52,698 bases of DNA from a virus: IMG/VR virus record IMGVR_UViG_3300025102_000043, positions 1 to 52,698 of that record; one strand, written 5' to 3'. A program made the translations under genes and the position numbers. The notes under the pieces were generated by a model, which was given only the letters and a program-made list of their open reading frames with translations, ran no database searches and had not been told where the DNA came from. Shown here one piece after another: positions 34,295-42,172 of this stretch; the first letter of the stretch is position 1; each line of letters opens with the position of its first letter.

Positions 34295-34304
34295 AAAGTA
34301 GCCT
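34277..34304 (-). terminator. Rho-independent terminator after tail-fibre unit
   Basis: AGGCTAC-TTTTTG-GTAGCCT on the minus strand is a perfect seven-pair stem (34304-34285), followed by eight more T. It lies between the 149-aa gene (ending at 34327) and the Nmad1 gene (starting at 34246). Confidence 0.85.
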
Positions 34305-34326
34305 AATTTAAAAGTTATAAACAAAT

Positions 34327-34776
34327 TTATGAACTGGCTACAAAAAGCTCTATATCAACAGCTGCACTTCCAGTTGGTTGAACACTTATTTTTTCTAAGT
34401 CAGTCATTGTCCCAAACGATGGACTAGTGTCTGCTTCAGATAATATTAAGTCATCAACTGCACCCAAAACGTGACTTTGTTTTGCAGTTAAAGTAATTTG
34501 ATAAAGTGTAGCAGCAGCAATAAAAGCAACCTCAACTGTTTCTGTGTCGTCAAGATTAGTTATTCTAACATATTTAGCGTCTGCTTTCTTAATAGCACCA
34601 TCAGAAGCATGTCCTGTAGCAGCAAAAACTGCTATTGTTGTTGCATGACCATTAACGCATGAAACCTTTCTTTTAAACGCTTCGTTTATATTTTGTATTA
34701 TAAAAGTATTAGATGAACCATATTGATTACCTTCTAGTTCTAAATTCTCTTTATGTGTGACTGTTAGTGTTGCCAT
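34327..34776 (-). CDS. Small virion-type protein after tail fibre (149 aa)
   Basis: This 149-aa, beta-rich protein (MATLTVTHKENLELEGNQY, KYVRITNLDDTETVEVAFI, LYQITLTAKQSHVLG) resembles small head or tail-fibre-associated proteins found beside fibres in marine phages. It lies seven bases after the fibre gene and directly before a strong terminator, so it is the last gene of that unit. It might be a fibre-tip or capsid-spike protein; the evidence is only composition and position. Confidence 0.6.
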   Translation of the reverse strand: MATLTVTHKENLELEGNQYGSSNTFIIQNINEAFKRKVSCVNGHATTIAVFAATGHASDGAIKKADAKYVRITNLDDTETVEVAFIAAATLYQITLTAKQSHVLGAVDDLILSEADTSPSFGTMTDLEKISVQPTGSAAVDIELFVASS

Positions 34777-34783
34777 TTTATAT

Positions 34784-36796
34784 TTATATTAAGTTTCTAC
34801 TTATTTTTTGATAATGAACTGTAACTTCTCTAGTTCCTGTATGTCTTGTTACTAGATTTATTTGTGGAACAAGATGAGCAGTGTCTAAAAGAGCTGCACC
34901 TTTAGTTGATGTACTTGCAGCTTGTCTTCCATATATATATATGTCTGAAGCGTCAGGAAAAGATTTTGTTGATGCAGCAGTGATAGTTATGCTTGTTGCA
35001 GAAGTTACAGCAGTTACTGTTCCCCAAGCAACACCTGTTGAATTTGTTATAACATCACCAACAACAAATTGAGTTGTAGCATCTGAGGTTGTGGTTATAA
35101 CATGAGAACCACCACCTGTTAAACTTACTGCCCCATTAGTGTTAATACCACTGTCACCTACACCTGATATAACTGTTAAACCATATTGTTGTTCATTTAT
35201 AAAAACAGAAGGTTGTCTTGAATCATCTATATCTATTTTAAATCTATATGTTGTTCCTTCAGCTACAGGTAAACCTAAATTAGTAACATAATCAGTTCCA
35301 TTATTGCTATAAACACAGTGCCATGTTGTCCCTGTTCCTTGATATCTATTGAAACTATGTGCACCTGTAATATCTGAATCATAATAAAACATTACTTGGT
35401 CTGCATATTGTGTATGAGTATGAGAGTCTTGTAAAAGAGCTGCTCCACCTAAACCTACAATATATCTTACAGTGTCTTTGGCATTAGCTTCAGTAGCGTG
35501 TGTTGTTATAGCACATTCCCATGAAGTTTCATCTGCTGCACCAAATGTAACATTTTTCCAAGCTGATTGAGCAGTATCTTCATGTGGCATAATAACAGTT
35601 TCGTCTCCATTAGTACCTGATGTTGTTAAAAGTATTCCAGCTCTATTTGCATCAAACCCAGATACAGGAGTTCCTTGACCATCTATCTCAAAGTCTATAT
35701 TTGTACTTATTGCAATACTACCATTTGCTTTTGGTAATTGTTTAAAATATTCCTCTAACTCATACCTACCACCATCTCCAGTTATTTGAGTAGCAGTTAG
35801 TGTACCTGTAACAAGAACATCACCTAGCACATGAAGTTTGGACGTTGGAGAGTCTGTTCCTATACCAACATTACCAGCACTTGTTATTCTCACTCTTTCT
35901 GCAGGATTAGCACTAACACTTCCATCTTTAGTGCTAAAAATCATAAAAGAATCTTGCGTAGAATTTGAGGAGGTCCAGTTGGTTTCTGTACCTACAACTA
36001 AACTTGCTGCTTTTGCTACTGCTGGTGTAGAAGCATCATAGTAAAATTGGTTAAACACAAGTCCTGTTTTTGTATTTATCATAGAAGCAGCATTACCCTT
36101 ATTTGTTATGCTAACAATATCTTTTTGTCCTATTGCTGCACCTGTTTCTGCTACCTCTAATGTAGAAGTTGGAGCAATAACATTCTCTCCAATACCTATT
36201 TTTTTACCAGAGCCATCTACAGAAAGTAGTGTTTCAGAATTGCTAAACACTTCAAAAGTTCTAACTTCTGGTGGAGCATTAACTCTAATTTGATGATTTG
36301 TGGCAGAACCACCACCTATATCTATATAACCAGAACTTGGGTTTGACTTACCTATACCTATAGCCCCAGTAGCTGAACCATTCATTATAACCACTTCACC
36401 AGCACTAGAATGTGCACCAGTGTTACTCATTATATAATTACTGTTAGCTTGAGCTGCTGTGCTTGATGTACCACCACCCACAGTAGCAACTGGATTACAG
36501 TCACCTATACAAAAAGAATATTGAGTTCCTTTTCCTATTATAAATGATGCATTACCATTGTCTATTGTTACAGCTTGAGCTGAACCAGCGTTTATATGTA
36601 ATTTAGCTACAGATGGGTCAACCCCTATACCAAGAGTTGTTGCAGCCTTTACCTTACCAGTAGCTATAAATAAATCACTATCATTTCCAGCACCATCTTC
36701 AACAGCAGTTAATGATGATGTTAACGTAGAGTCACTAGCAGTTTTTAATAAACTACTAAATCTATTTGCTACAGTTTGTCCACTTAATGTTGCCAT
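34784..36796 (-). CDS. Tail fibre protein with VGIGT repeats
   Basis: This 670-aa protein has the repeated fibre-shaft motif G-x-G-x-x-P/S-x-x-K-L-H-V: LGIGVDPSVAKLHINAG, AIGIGKSNPSSGYIDIGG, KIGIGENVIAPTSTLEVAE, and NVGIGTDSPTSKLHVLGD. Such repeats form trimeric beta-helical shafts in phage fibres. After GTLTATQITGDGGRYELEE comes a C-terminal half of about 310 residues with jelly-roll-like strands and Gly/Thr-rich loops (MPHEDTAQSAWKNVTFG), probably the receptor-binding head. No S74 domain is present here; the S74-like domain in this genome lies in a different protein. It is the first of two fibre modules, on opposite strands. Confidence 0.8.
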   Translation of the reverse strand: MATLSGQTVANRFSSLLKTASDSTLTSSLTAVEDGAGNDSDLFIATGKVKAATTLGIGVDPSVAKLHINAGSAQAVTIDNGNASFIIGKGTQYSFCIGDCNPVATVGGGTSSTAAQANSNYIMSNTGAHSSAGEVVIMNGSATGAIGIGKSNPSSGYIDIGGGSATNHQIRVNAPPEVRTFEVFSNSETLLSVDGSGKKIGIGENVIAPTSTLEVAETGAAIGQKDIVSITNKGNAASMINTKTGLVFNQFYYDASTPAVAKAASLVVGTETNWTSSNSTQDSFMIFSTKDGSVSANPAERVRITSAGNVGIGTDSPTSKLHVLGDVLVTGTLTATQITGDGGRYELEEYFKQLPKANGSIAISTNIDFEIDGQGTPVSGFDANRAGILLTTSGTNGDETVIMPHEDTAQSAWKNVTFGAADETSWECAITTHATEANAKDTVRYIVGLGGAALLQDSHTHTQYADQVMFYYDSDITGAHSFNRYQGTGTTWHCVYSNNGTDYVTNLGLPVAEGTTYRFKIDIDDSRQPSVFINEQQYGLTVISGVGDSGINTNGAVSLTGGGSHVITTTSDATTQFVVGDVITNSTGVAWGTVTAVTSATSITITAASTKSFPDASDIYIYGRQAASTSTKGAALLDTAHLVPQINLVTRHTGTREVTVHYQKISRNLI

Positions 36797-36799
36797 ATT

Positions 36800-36973
36800 T
36801 TAAATTTCAAATCCAAAGTTTAATACCATAAATCTAAACCTTGCACAGTTTGTTTTTTCACATATACTGCAAGGGCAGTATTTTAATTCAAATACAGTTA
36901 TAGTGCCAAGCCTTACAGACACACCATATTTTTCTTTTTTATTTCCAGCTCTCCATGAGTTTATCCAATTCAT
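36800..36973 (-). CDS. 57-aa Cys-rich small protein
   Basis: This small gene lies in the gap between the thioredoxin-like gene (ends 36976) and the fibre gene (starts 36796), with a two-base gap on each side or nearly so. From the ATG at 36973 it reads MNWINSWRAGNKKEKYGVSV, RLGTITVFELKYCPCSIC, then EKTNCARFRFMVLNFGFEI. Four cysteines in CPCSIC...C form a possible zinc-knuckle. The tight fit between neighbours and the balanced codon use support it as a real gene. I recognise no family. Confidence 0.65.
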   Translation of the reverse strand: MNWINSWRAGNKKEKYGVSVRLGTITVFELKYCPCSICEKTNCARFRFMVLNFGFEI

Positions 36974-36975
36974 AA

Positions 36976-37368
36976 TTAATTAAATTTTGCTAACATTATT
37001 TTATCTATACTTTTTTGAACATCTTTTTTAGTTGCTTCCAACTCAAACATTATGTTCGCTTTAAATCTTTCCTTTTCCTCACCACTTTCAAATATAATTA
37101 CAGTGGGAATAGAAGTTACTTTATATTTTTCTTGCAAGTTAGGGTATTCTCCAATATTTACCCTATATTTTTCACAATCTCCTAATTTACTTAAATCTGC
37201 AAATTCATTACCACTATTCCATTCAACCCAAAATTCTACAGCAACAATATCTTTTGTTGTTTTTTCATTAAAGTTAGATGGCGTTAAAAACTCTTGACCA
37301 TTTATTTTTGCAACTGAAAATAAAACAATTAAGAATATTAACAATAATTTTAAATCTAAATATTTCAT
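36976..37368 (-). CDS. Exported thioredoxin-fold protein lacking active cysteines
   Basis: This 130-aa protein starts with a signal peptide or anchor (MKYLDLKLLLIFLIVLFSVA, probable cut near GQ-E26). The rest follows thioredoxin: VAVEFWVEWNSGNEF where the WCxxC motif should be, a central helix, YKVTSIPTVIIFESGEE with the cis-proline at residue 88, and a C-terminal helix. The two catalytic Cys are replaced by Asn (W50-N51-S-G-N54), so redox activity is unlikely. A binding, folding-helper or inhibitory role outside the cytoplasm is inferred. It lies one base after the membrane protein gene and before the 57-aa Cys-rich gene. The single remaining Cys65 lies outside the motif. Confidence 0.7.
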   Translation of the reverse strand: MKYLDLKLLLIFLIVLFSVAKINGQEFLTPSNFNEKTTKDIVAVEFWVEWNSGNEFADLSKLGDCEKYRVNIGEYPNLQEKYKVTSIPTVIIFESGEEKERFKANIMFELEATKKDVQKSIDKIMLAKFN

Positions 37369-37653
37369 TTAATTCATTTTATCTATTTTATCTCTGAGGT
37401 ATTTCATGTCCTCTTTTATTTCATTAACATCTTCTTGCGTTGTTAATATAGTTTGACGTATCATTTCGTCTTTCATTTTAAATTCCATTTTAGTAACTTC
37501 TGGTGGGGGTGCTATTGGAAGTTCTTTTGCTTCAGCTATATCAGCTTGCAGTGTAAACCACATACCTACAAAAGCAAAAATTAAAACTGCTAAACCACCA
37601 AGTGATTTTAAACTTACCTCAAATTTAGATTCTTCTGATATTTCTTTTGCCAT
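37369..37653 (-). CDS. Membrane protein with coiled-coil tail, holin/spanin candidate
   Basis: With the ATG at 37653 the protein is about 94 aa: a charged N-terminus (MAKEISEESKFEVSLKS), one membrane span (LGGLAVLIFAFVGMWFTL), a Pro-rich linker (ELPIAPPPEVTK) and a coiled-coil C-terminus (QEDVNEIKEDMKYLRDKID). The frame stays open to 37689, but that start would overlap the upstream gene by 32 bases and add an unlikely MAIIIWVEKS. The layout of one span plus an outer coiled coil is seen in some holins and i-spanins; I cannot decide between them. It ends one base before the thioredoxin-fold gene. Confidence 0.6.
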   Translation of the reverse strand: MAKEISEESKFEVSLKSLGGLAVLIFAFVGMWFTLQADIAEAKELPIAPPPEVTKMEFKMKDEMIRQTILTTQEDVNEIKEDMKYLRDKIDKMN

Positions 37654-37657
37654 TGTT

Positions 37658-39451
37658 TTAGATTTTTCTACCCATATTATAATTGCCACTCTTAGCTCTT
37701 TTCTTTAAAGCAGGTTTTGTTGCAGGAGCTACCTTCTTAGCCATATCATGAACTGATAATGCAGCACCCACATAACCTAATCTTTTAAGAAGTGCTTTAC
37801 CTCCTTTTTTTGCTAATATTCTAGCTATTTGGGTTTTAGTCAACTTCTTAGTTCCTCCTTTTAAAGGTTGCTTTATTTTTTTAAACTTTGCATCTCTTTC
37901 TTCCATTTTTTTTAGGTATTCTTTCATACCATCACTCATTTCTCTAGCCATTGGAGTTCCTCCATCTTTATATGGTCTTTTCATAAAGTTTGTTCCTCCA
38001 CCTGGGTACTTACTTACTTTTCCACCATCTTTATATGGTCTTTTCATAAAATTAGTTCCTCCTCCTGGATACTTTTTCATAACGCCTCCTTTTTTATAAT
38101 TTTTCATAACTCCTCCTTTTTTATACATTCCTGAATTGCTTGCAGCCTTATCTGCTTTTTGCTCTTTTCTTATTCCTTTACCTTCCTTACCTTGGTCAAA
38201 AGCTCTATCTGATTTTCTTTCTTTTCTAGCAGCTTTTCTTTCTTGTCTATTTACGTAAGCTCTATCTGAAGATTCCATATTCATACTGTCTCCATGCATA
38301 GCCATTCCACCCATATTATATTCTCTAACAGGCTCATTCGTTCTGGATTTTTTAAACTTATCGTAATTTTTTAAATTCATATTACCTCTTGGAGAAGATA
38401 TTCCAAGTTTATCTTTTAGATTTCTATACCATCTTCTAGGAGAAATCATTCTTCCACCAGTGTATCTAAAACCTCTATCTTCTCTGCTTTGTTGTCTAGC
38501 TTTTCTTCGCATTGTTCTTCTATACTGTCTAGACTCTTTTCTGTATTTTTTACGTGCTTCTCTTTTTCTTTTTCTCTCTAGTCTATCTTCCATTCTTTTC
38601 TGCCTTCTAGCTTCTCTTTCGTCAAATCTTTCGTCTTTAGTTTTTTTAACTTTAATAGTTTTATTTGATTCTTCTGTTGGGTTTTTGTCTTTATTGTTGT
38701 TTTTATTTCTATTAATATCTTTGTCTCTTACTACTTGTGGTGTGTCAGAACCTTTATTGTAATTACCTTCACCATCTTCTTCATCCATTTCTATTGGATT
38801 TATTTCATCACCATTTACACCACCTTCATTATATTTTCTTTTTATAAAGTTTGTCCCTCCTCCTGGATATTTTTTTACCTTTCCTCCACCTTTATATGAT
38901 GATTCTTTTTTAGGCTTCATATTAGTATTAACCTCCTCAGTTAATACTTTTTTATAACTTGGGCTATCTTCAAAATCTGACACTTCACCCCAATATGTAA
39001 ACGACTTATAAGCTTTGCTATTTTTAGCATCTTTATATGCTTTTGAGTTTATCATTTCATCATAACTCATAAAATTAGCACCTGGCTTTTTAGACTTATC
39101 ATCGTCAGTTACCCCACCAAGAGCATACATTTTTTTATCTTTTTTGGCTTTTTGTTTTGGTTTATTTGGTGTTGAATCTGATACTTTATCATCTAAACCC
39201 CCTGTTGCATCATTAGCTAATTCACCTTCTTTTTCTTGGTCTTCTTTTATTTTAGTAGAATAAACATTCCTTTTTTCTAATAAGTTAAACTGTTTTGGTC
39301 TAAACTTAAAAGTCTCTTCTCCTGCAGCACGTTTTTTCTTAAACTTTTTATTAAACCTTTTTCTGGTTCTACTTTCTTTTTTTGGAGTTGTTGTTGCGTC
39401 TGTTGTTGTTGGTGTTTTTCCACCTTTTACATATTTATCTAACATTTTCAT
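37658..39451 (-). CDS. Basic virion-type protein with repeated Y-x-x-G-G motifs
   Basis: This 597-aa protein is very Lys/Arg-rich and largely disordered. It contains at least ten copies of a short aromatic-Gly motif: KYVKGGK, MYALGGV, KYPGGGT, KYNEGGV, EYNMGGM, MYKKGGV, NYKKGGV, KYPGGGT, PYKDGGK, KYPGGGT, PYKDGGT. A 19-residue unit (KYPGGGTNFMKRPYKDGG) occurs in near-perfect tandem around residues 465-510. An Arg-rich block (RRTMRRKARQQSRED) lies in the middle. The C-terminus is more ordered. It follows the related 768-aa gene by three bases. Strong positive charge suggests DNA contact inside the capsid or during ejection; that is inference. Confidence 0.65.
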   Translation of the reverse strand: MKMLDKYVKGGKTPTTTDATTTPKKESRTRKRFNKKFKKKRAAGEETFKFRPKQFNLLEKRNVYSTKIKEDQEKEGELANDATGGLDDKVSDSTPNKPKQKAKKDKKMYALGGVTDDDKSKKPGANFMSYDEMINSKAYKDAKNSKAYKSFTYWGEVSDFEDSPSYKKVLTEEVNTNMKPKKESSYKGGGKVKKYPGGGTNFIKRKYNEGGVNGDEINPIEMDEEDGEGNYNKGSDTPQVVRDKDINRNKNNNKDKNPTEESNKTIKVKKTKDERFDEREARRQKRMEDRLERKRKREARKKYRKESRQYRRTMRRKARQQSREDRGFRYTGGRMISPRRWYRNLKDKLGISSPRGNMNLKNYDKFKKSRTNEPVREYNMGGMAMHGDSMNMESSDRAYVNRQERKAARKERKSDRAFDQGKEGKGIRKEQKADKAASNSGMYKKGGVMKNYKKGGVMKKYPGGGTNFMKRPYKDGGKVSKYPGGGTNFMKRPYKDGGTPMAREMSDGMKEYLKKMEERDAKFKKIKQPLKGGTKKLTKTQIARILAKKGGKALLKRLGYVGAALSVHDMAKKVAPATKPALKKRAKSGNYNMGRKI

Positions 39452-39454
39452 ATT

Positions 39455-41761
39455 TTATCTTTTTTTTCTATTAGCCTTAGGTCTTCCAATAGCTATTATA
39501 ATTGCCATTTTATTTTTACCATTTTTCATTTTTCCTTTATTTGCCTTAACCATCATGCCTTTTTTTGCTTTACTTTCTCTAAGTGCTTTAGCAGTTGGTG
39601 CTCCTTTACTACCAGGTTTTCTCATTTTTTCTCCAGAGCCTGCAGCAATTCTTTTTTTCTTAGCATGAATATTATGCCAAAGACCTTTTCTTTTTGCTAT
39701 ACCACCCTTTCTCATATCGTTACTAAATGCGTCTCGTAAGTTGTCATCATATTGGGAGTTTTTCTCTGCCTCTTTTATTCTTTCACTCTCTTGCGTTGTT
39801 TCTTTTGCTTTTTGCATATCTTTCTCAACTTGGTTTTTGTGAGTTATATTAAAAGACTTTACATTACCATTTTCATCATAATATTTAAACGCTTTAGTGC
39901 CACCTCCTCCATCTGATTGTGCCCAGGAATCAGCAAATGCCATAGCTCTATCGTAACTACTATAAACACTTCCTCCATCTTTATATTTATTAACCATCAT
40001 ACCCTTCTTAGCAAATCTATTTCCACCTGCTTCTTTATATAGCTCTTCAGCACCTTCAGGAACTTCTCCTGTTTGCTTGTATTGCCTATACATTTTCATA
40101 GCATCTTTTTTCTGACCCTTAGAAGCACCTCTATATAGGTTTTTAGCGTAGCTCATATCATCTTTACTAGCACCCATTGCTTTACCCTCTTTTCTAATTG
40201 CTCTTACTCCACCATGCATGTATTTAGTGACTCCTCCTTTTTTCATTTTACCCATCATAGGTCTTGTGGTTTTTTGCTTTACCTCTTCAGAATCTTTTTT
40301 TCTATCAGCTCTATCTTGAGCATCTTGTTTCTTTTCGTCTGCTATAGCTTTATCATAATCCTTTTGACTTTTGTTTTGTTTATCCCTAGTTTCTTCCATG
40401 TATATATCCCTAACACTTTCATTACTTTTCTTATTCATGGCAAGACTTATTCTCTCCTTTCTTTTTAATTCTTTTTCCATCTCAGGAGTCCATTTACCCT
40501 CTTTCTCTAGTCTTAATTTTTTTTGTCTTTCAATATTTAAACCTCTATCTAACATTCCATAATCAGTCATAGCCTTATATGGAGAACCACCACTAGTTGG
40601 GCTGTCTTCATAAAACTGATATTCTGACACAGGTTTTTGTTCTCTTTTTTGAACAAATCTATTATATCTAGTTTTTAATTTATCTTTGGATTTTTGAAGC
40701 CAGTTTCTTTTACTTTCCTTTTGAGGAGGTATTCCACCATTGTTATATTTTTTCATACTTTTTCTTTTATTAACAACCATTCCTTTTTTGGCAGTAACTT
40801 CGTCTGCTACATCGCCTAATTTATCACCAAGACCTTCTGTAGCGTCACTTAATGTATCACCAAGACCTTCTGTTGCCTCAGATAAACCTTCTCCTGCACT
40901 TGATAATGCATCACCTGCTGAATCTGCTATATTTGAGCTAGCATCTGACAAGCCTTCTCCCATATTAGAAGTTGCATCACCTAAAGCGTTGCCAGCACCC
41001 TGCATTGATTGAGGAGTCATATTTCTAGACTCGTGACTATAGTTTCCTTCTGCTCTACCAATATTAGGATTTTCTCCTTCACCAAAAGTTGATTGAGGAA
41101 TATACTCATCACCTGGATTTACTGTCTGTGGAGTTATGTCTGTATCCATATTTTGCCTGGATATTGTTTGAGGAGTAGCATCTGTATCTATATCTTTTCT
41201 AGATATTGTTTGAGGAGTATAATCTTCGTCTCCACCTCCAGTGTCATTGCCCCCAGTATCACCATCACCATCACCATCACCATCACCATCTCCATTTCCA
41301 TTTCCATCACCATCACCATCACCATCTCCATTTCCATCACCATCACCATCACCATCACCATCTCCATCTCCATTTCCATTTTCATCTAACTCTTCCCTTG
41401 GGTCTTTATCTACTAAGATTTCATCATCTGTATTGTTATTCTCTTCTATTACACTTGAATCGTCTTCACTACCTTTATTCTTATTCTTATTTTTGTTTTT
41501 GGTCTTATTCTTGTTTTTGTTTCCACCACCCAAGTCTATAGCTTCTGCCTGATGAAATTGAGTTCCACCTCCACCTCCACCTGAAGGAGCTTGTTTTTCG
41601 TAGAATCGTACACCACCACCTTCAGCATAGTTTGGTATAGACATGCCTGCTTTGTTATCTTCAGTATATATTATTGGTAAATCGTTTTTCTTAGCATATG
41701 CTTTTGCATCTGCTAAACCCTTGTCAGTGTATGGGAATTTCTTTTTTCCTACTCTTGGCAT
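39455..41761 (-). CDS. Large basic/Gly-rich virion-type protein with Gly-Asp repeat
   Basis: This 768-aa protein starts MPRVGKKKFPYTDKGLADA (a short conserved-looking start), then has NYAEGGGVRF, an Asn/Lys tract and a long (GD)n/(GN)n acidic repeat coded by a hexanucleotide array. Three TPQT(I/V) repeats follow, and Ser/Gly/Leu repeats (SEATEGLGDTLSDATEGL). The second half is basic and contains the same aromatic-GG motifs as its neighbours (KKYNNGG, KYMHGGV, NKYKDGG). The C-terminus carries GLWHNIHAKKKRIAAGSG and KMRKPGSKGAPTAKALR, a motif I associate with many marine phage proteins of unknown function. A virion role is inferred from composition and late-operon position. Confidence 0.65.
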   Translation of the reverse strand: MPRVGKKKFPYTDKGLADAKAYAKKNDLPIIYTEDNKAGMSIPNYAEGGGVRFYEKQAPSGGGGGGTQFHQAEAIDLGGGNKNKNKTKNKNKNKNKGSEDDSSVIEENNNTDDEILVDKDPREELDENGNGDGDGDGDGDGDGNGDGDGDGDGNGNGDGDGDGDGDGDTGGNDTGGGDEDYTPQTISRKDIDTDATPQTISRQNMDTDITPQTVNPGDEYIPQSTFGEGENPNIGRAEGNYSHESRNMTPQSMQGAGNALGDATSNMGEGLSDASSNIADSAGDALSSAGEGLSEATEGLGDTLSDATEGLGDKLGDVADEVTAKKGMVVNKRKSMKKYNNGGIPPQKESKRNWLQKSKDKLKTRYNRFVQKREQKPVSEYQFYEDSPTSGGSPYKAMTDYGMLDRGLNIERQKKLRLEKEGKWTPEMEKELKRKERISLAMNKKSNESVRDIYMEETRDKQNKSQKDYDKAIADEKKQDAQDRADRKKDSEEVKQKTTRPMMGKMKKGGVTKYMHGGVRAIRKEGKAMGASKDDMSYAKNLYRGASKGQKKDAMKMYRQYKQTGEVPEGAEELYKEAGGNRFAKKGMMVNKYKDGGSVYSSYDRAMAFADSWAQSDGGGGTKAFKYYDENGNVKSFNITHKNQVEKDMQKAKETTQESERIKEAEKNSQYDDNLRDAFSNDMRKGGIAKRKGLWHNIHAKKKRIAAGSGEKMRKPGSKGAPTAKALRESKAKKGMMVKANKGKMKNGKNKMAIIIAIGRPKANRKKR
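41258..41386. repeat. Hexanucleotide CATCAC/CATTTC array encoding Gly-Asp repeat
   Basis: About 130 bases of near-perfect six-base repeats (CATCAC with CATCTC and CATTTC variants) run inside the 768-aa gene. On the coding (minus) strand they specify Gly-Asp and Gly-Asn pairs. The array could vary in length by slipped replication. Confidence 0.85.
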
Positions 41762-41765
41762 TTTA

Positions 41766-42089
41766 TTATATTTTTGCTTCTTTTTGTTCTAATATATTAT
41801 AGAACCTAGTTATCATTAATTTTGCTCTGTGTGACATCATATATTTCCTGGCTCTATGCCTAGCTCTCTCTTGATAAATTGCAAGATAACCTTTTTTTAG
41901 TAAATCTGGCATATTTCTGGTCAAAAAAGTCATTGAGCACTTATAGTTGTTTTTAACATAAGTACCTGTGAAATACTTTAAATCACACACAAAGAACAAA
42001 AATTCTATGTCTGAAATCTTCAAACTATAGTTGTCTCTAAAATAAAACAAGGTGTCCCTGTAATACTTTAAATAGTTATTTTCTTGCAT
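41766..42089 (-). CDS. Small winged-helix-like protein, candidate late regulator
   Basis: This 107-aa protein begins MQENNYLKYYRDTLFYFRD and has ISDIEFLFFVCDLKYFTG, then TFLTRNMPDLLKKGYLAIYQ, then KYMMSHRAKLMITRFYNIL. The order of helix, recognition-type helix with 'DLLKKGYLAIY' wing, and final 'S-x-x-x-K-x-M-I-x-x-FY' helix is like MarR-type winged-helix proteins, where such regions bind DNA and dimerise. It is the first gene of the leftward late region and starts 18 bases from a divergent promoter, a good place for a regulator acting on both operons. Similarity is by fold pattern only; a virion assembly protein is the alternative. Confidence 0.55.
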   Translation of the reverse strand: MQENNYLKYYRDTLFYFRDNYSLKISDIEFLFFVCDLKYFTGTYVKNNYKCSMTFLTRNMPDLLKKGYLAIYQERARHRARKYMMSHRAKLMITRFYNILEQKEAKI

Positions 42090-42107
42090 TTAATTAAAAT
42101 ATAATGA

Positions 42108-42140
42108 CAAATATAAATAAATTATTCTTATATTTGACAA
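42108..42140 (-). promoter_or_regulatory. Leftward late promoter
   Basis: The minus strand has TATATTTG (42115-42108) with TTG (42140-42138) 22 bases upstream, within the Flavobacterium range. It lies 18 bases from the ATG of the winged-helix gene and would start the long leftward transcript. The box is one arm of a perfect nine-base inverted repeat with the rightward box. Confidence 0.7.
42129..42136 (+). promoter_or_regulatory. Rightward late promoter box
   Basis: TATATTTG occurs on the plus strand 36 bases before the first gene of the rightward operon. It is the mirror image of the leftward box (CAAATATAA at 42108-42116, TTATATTTG at 42128-42136). No TTG is found at the normal distance upstream, so this side may need an activator. 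Confidence 0.6.
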
Positions 42141-42172
42141 TAAATAAATTATAATCTTAAAATATATACAAA

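Noticed and set aside
37369-37689. Start of the membrane protein at 37689
   Set aside because: It overlaps the upstream gene and adds a hydrophobic MAIIIWVEKS not seen in such proteins; the ATG at 37653 fits the operon spacing.
41258-41386. Possible CRISPR array
   Set aside because: The repeat unit is six bases with no spacers; it is a simple coding tandem repeat.
41188-41552. Open frames with poly-His, Met-Glu/Val and Ser-Pro repeats over the CATCAC array
   Set aside because: They are other reading frames of the hexanucleotide repeat inside the 768-aa gene; the Gly-Asp frame is part of a long gene with non-repetitive ends.
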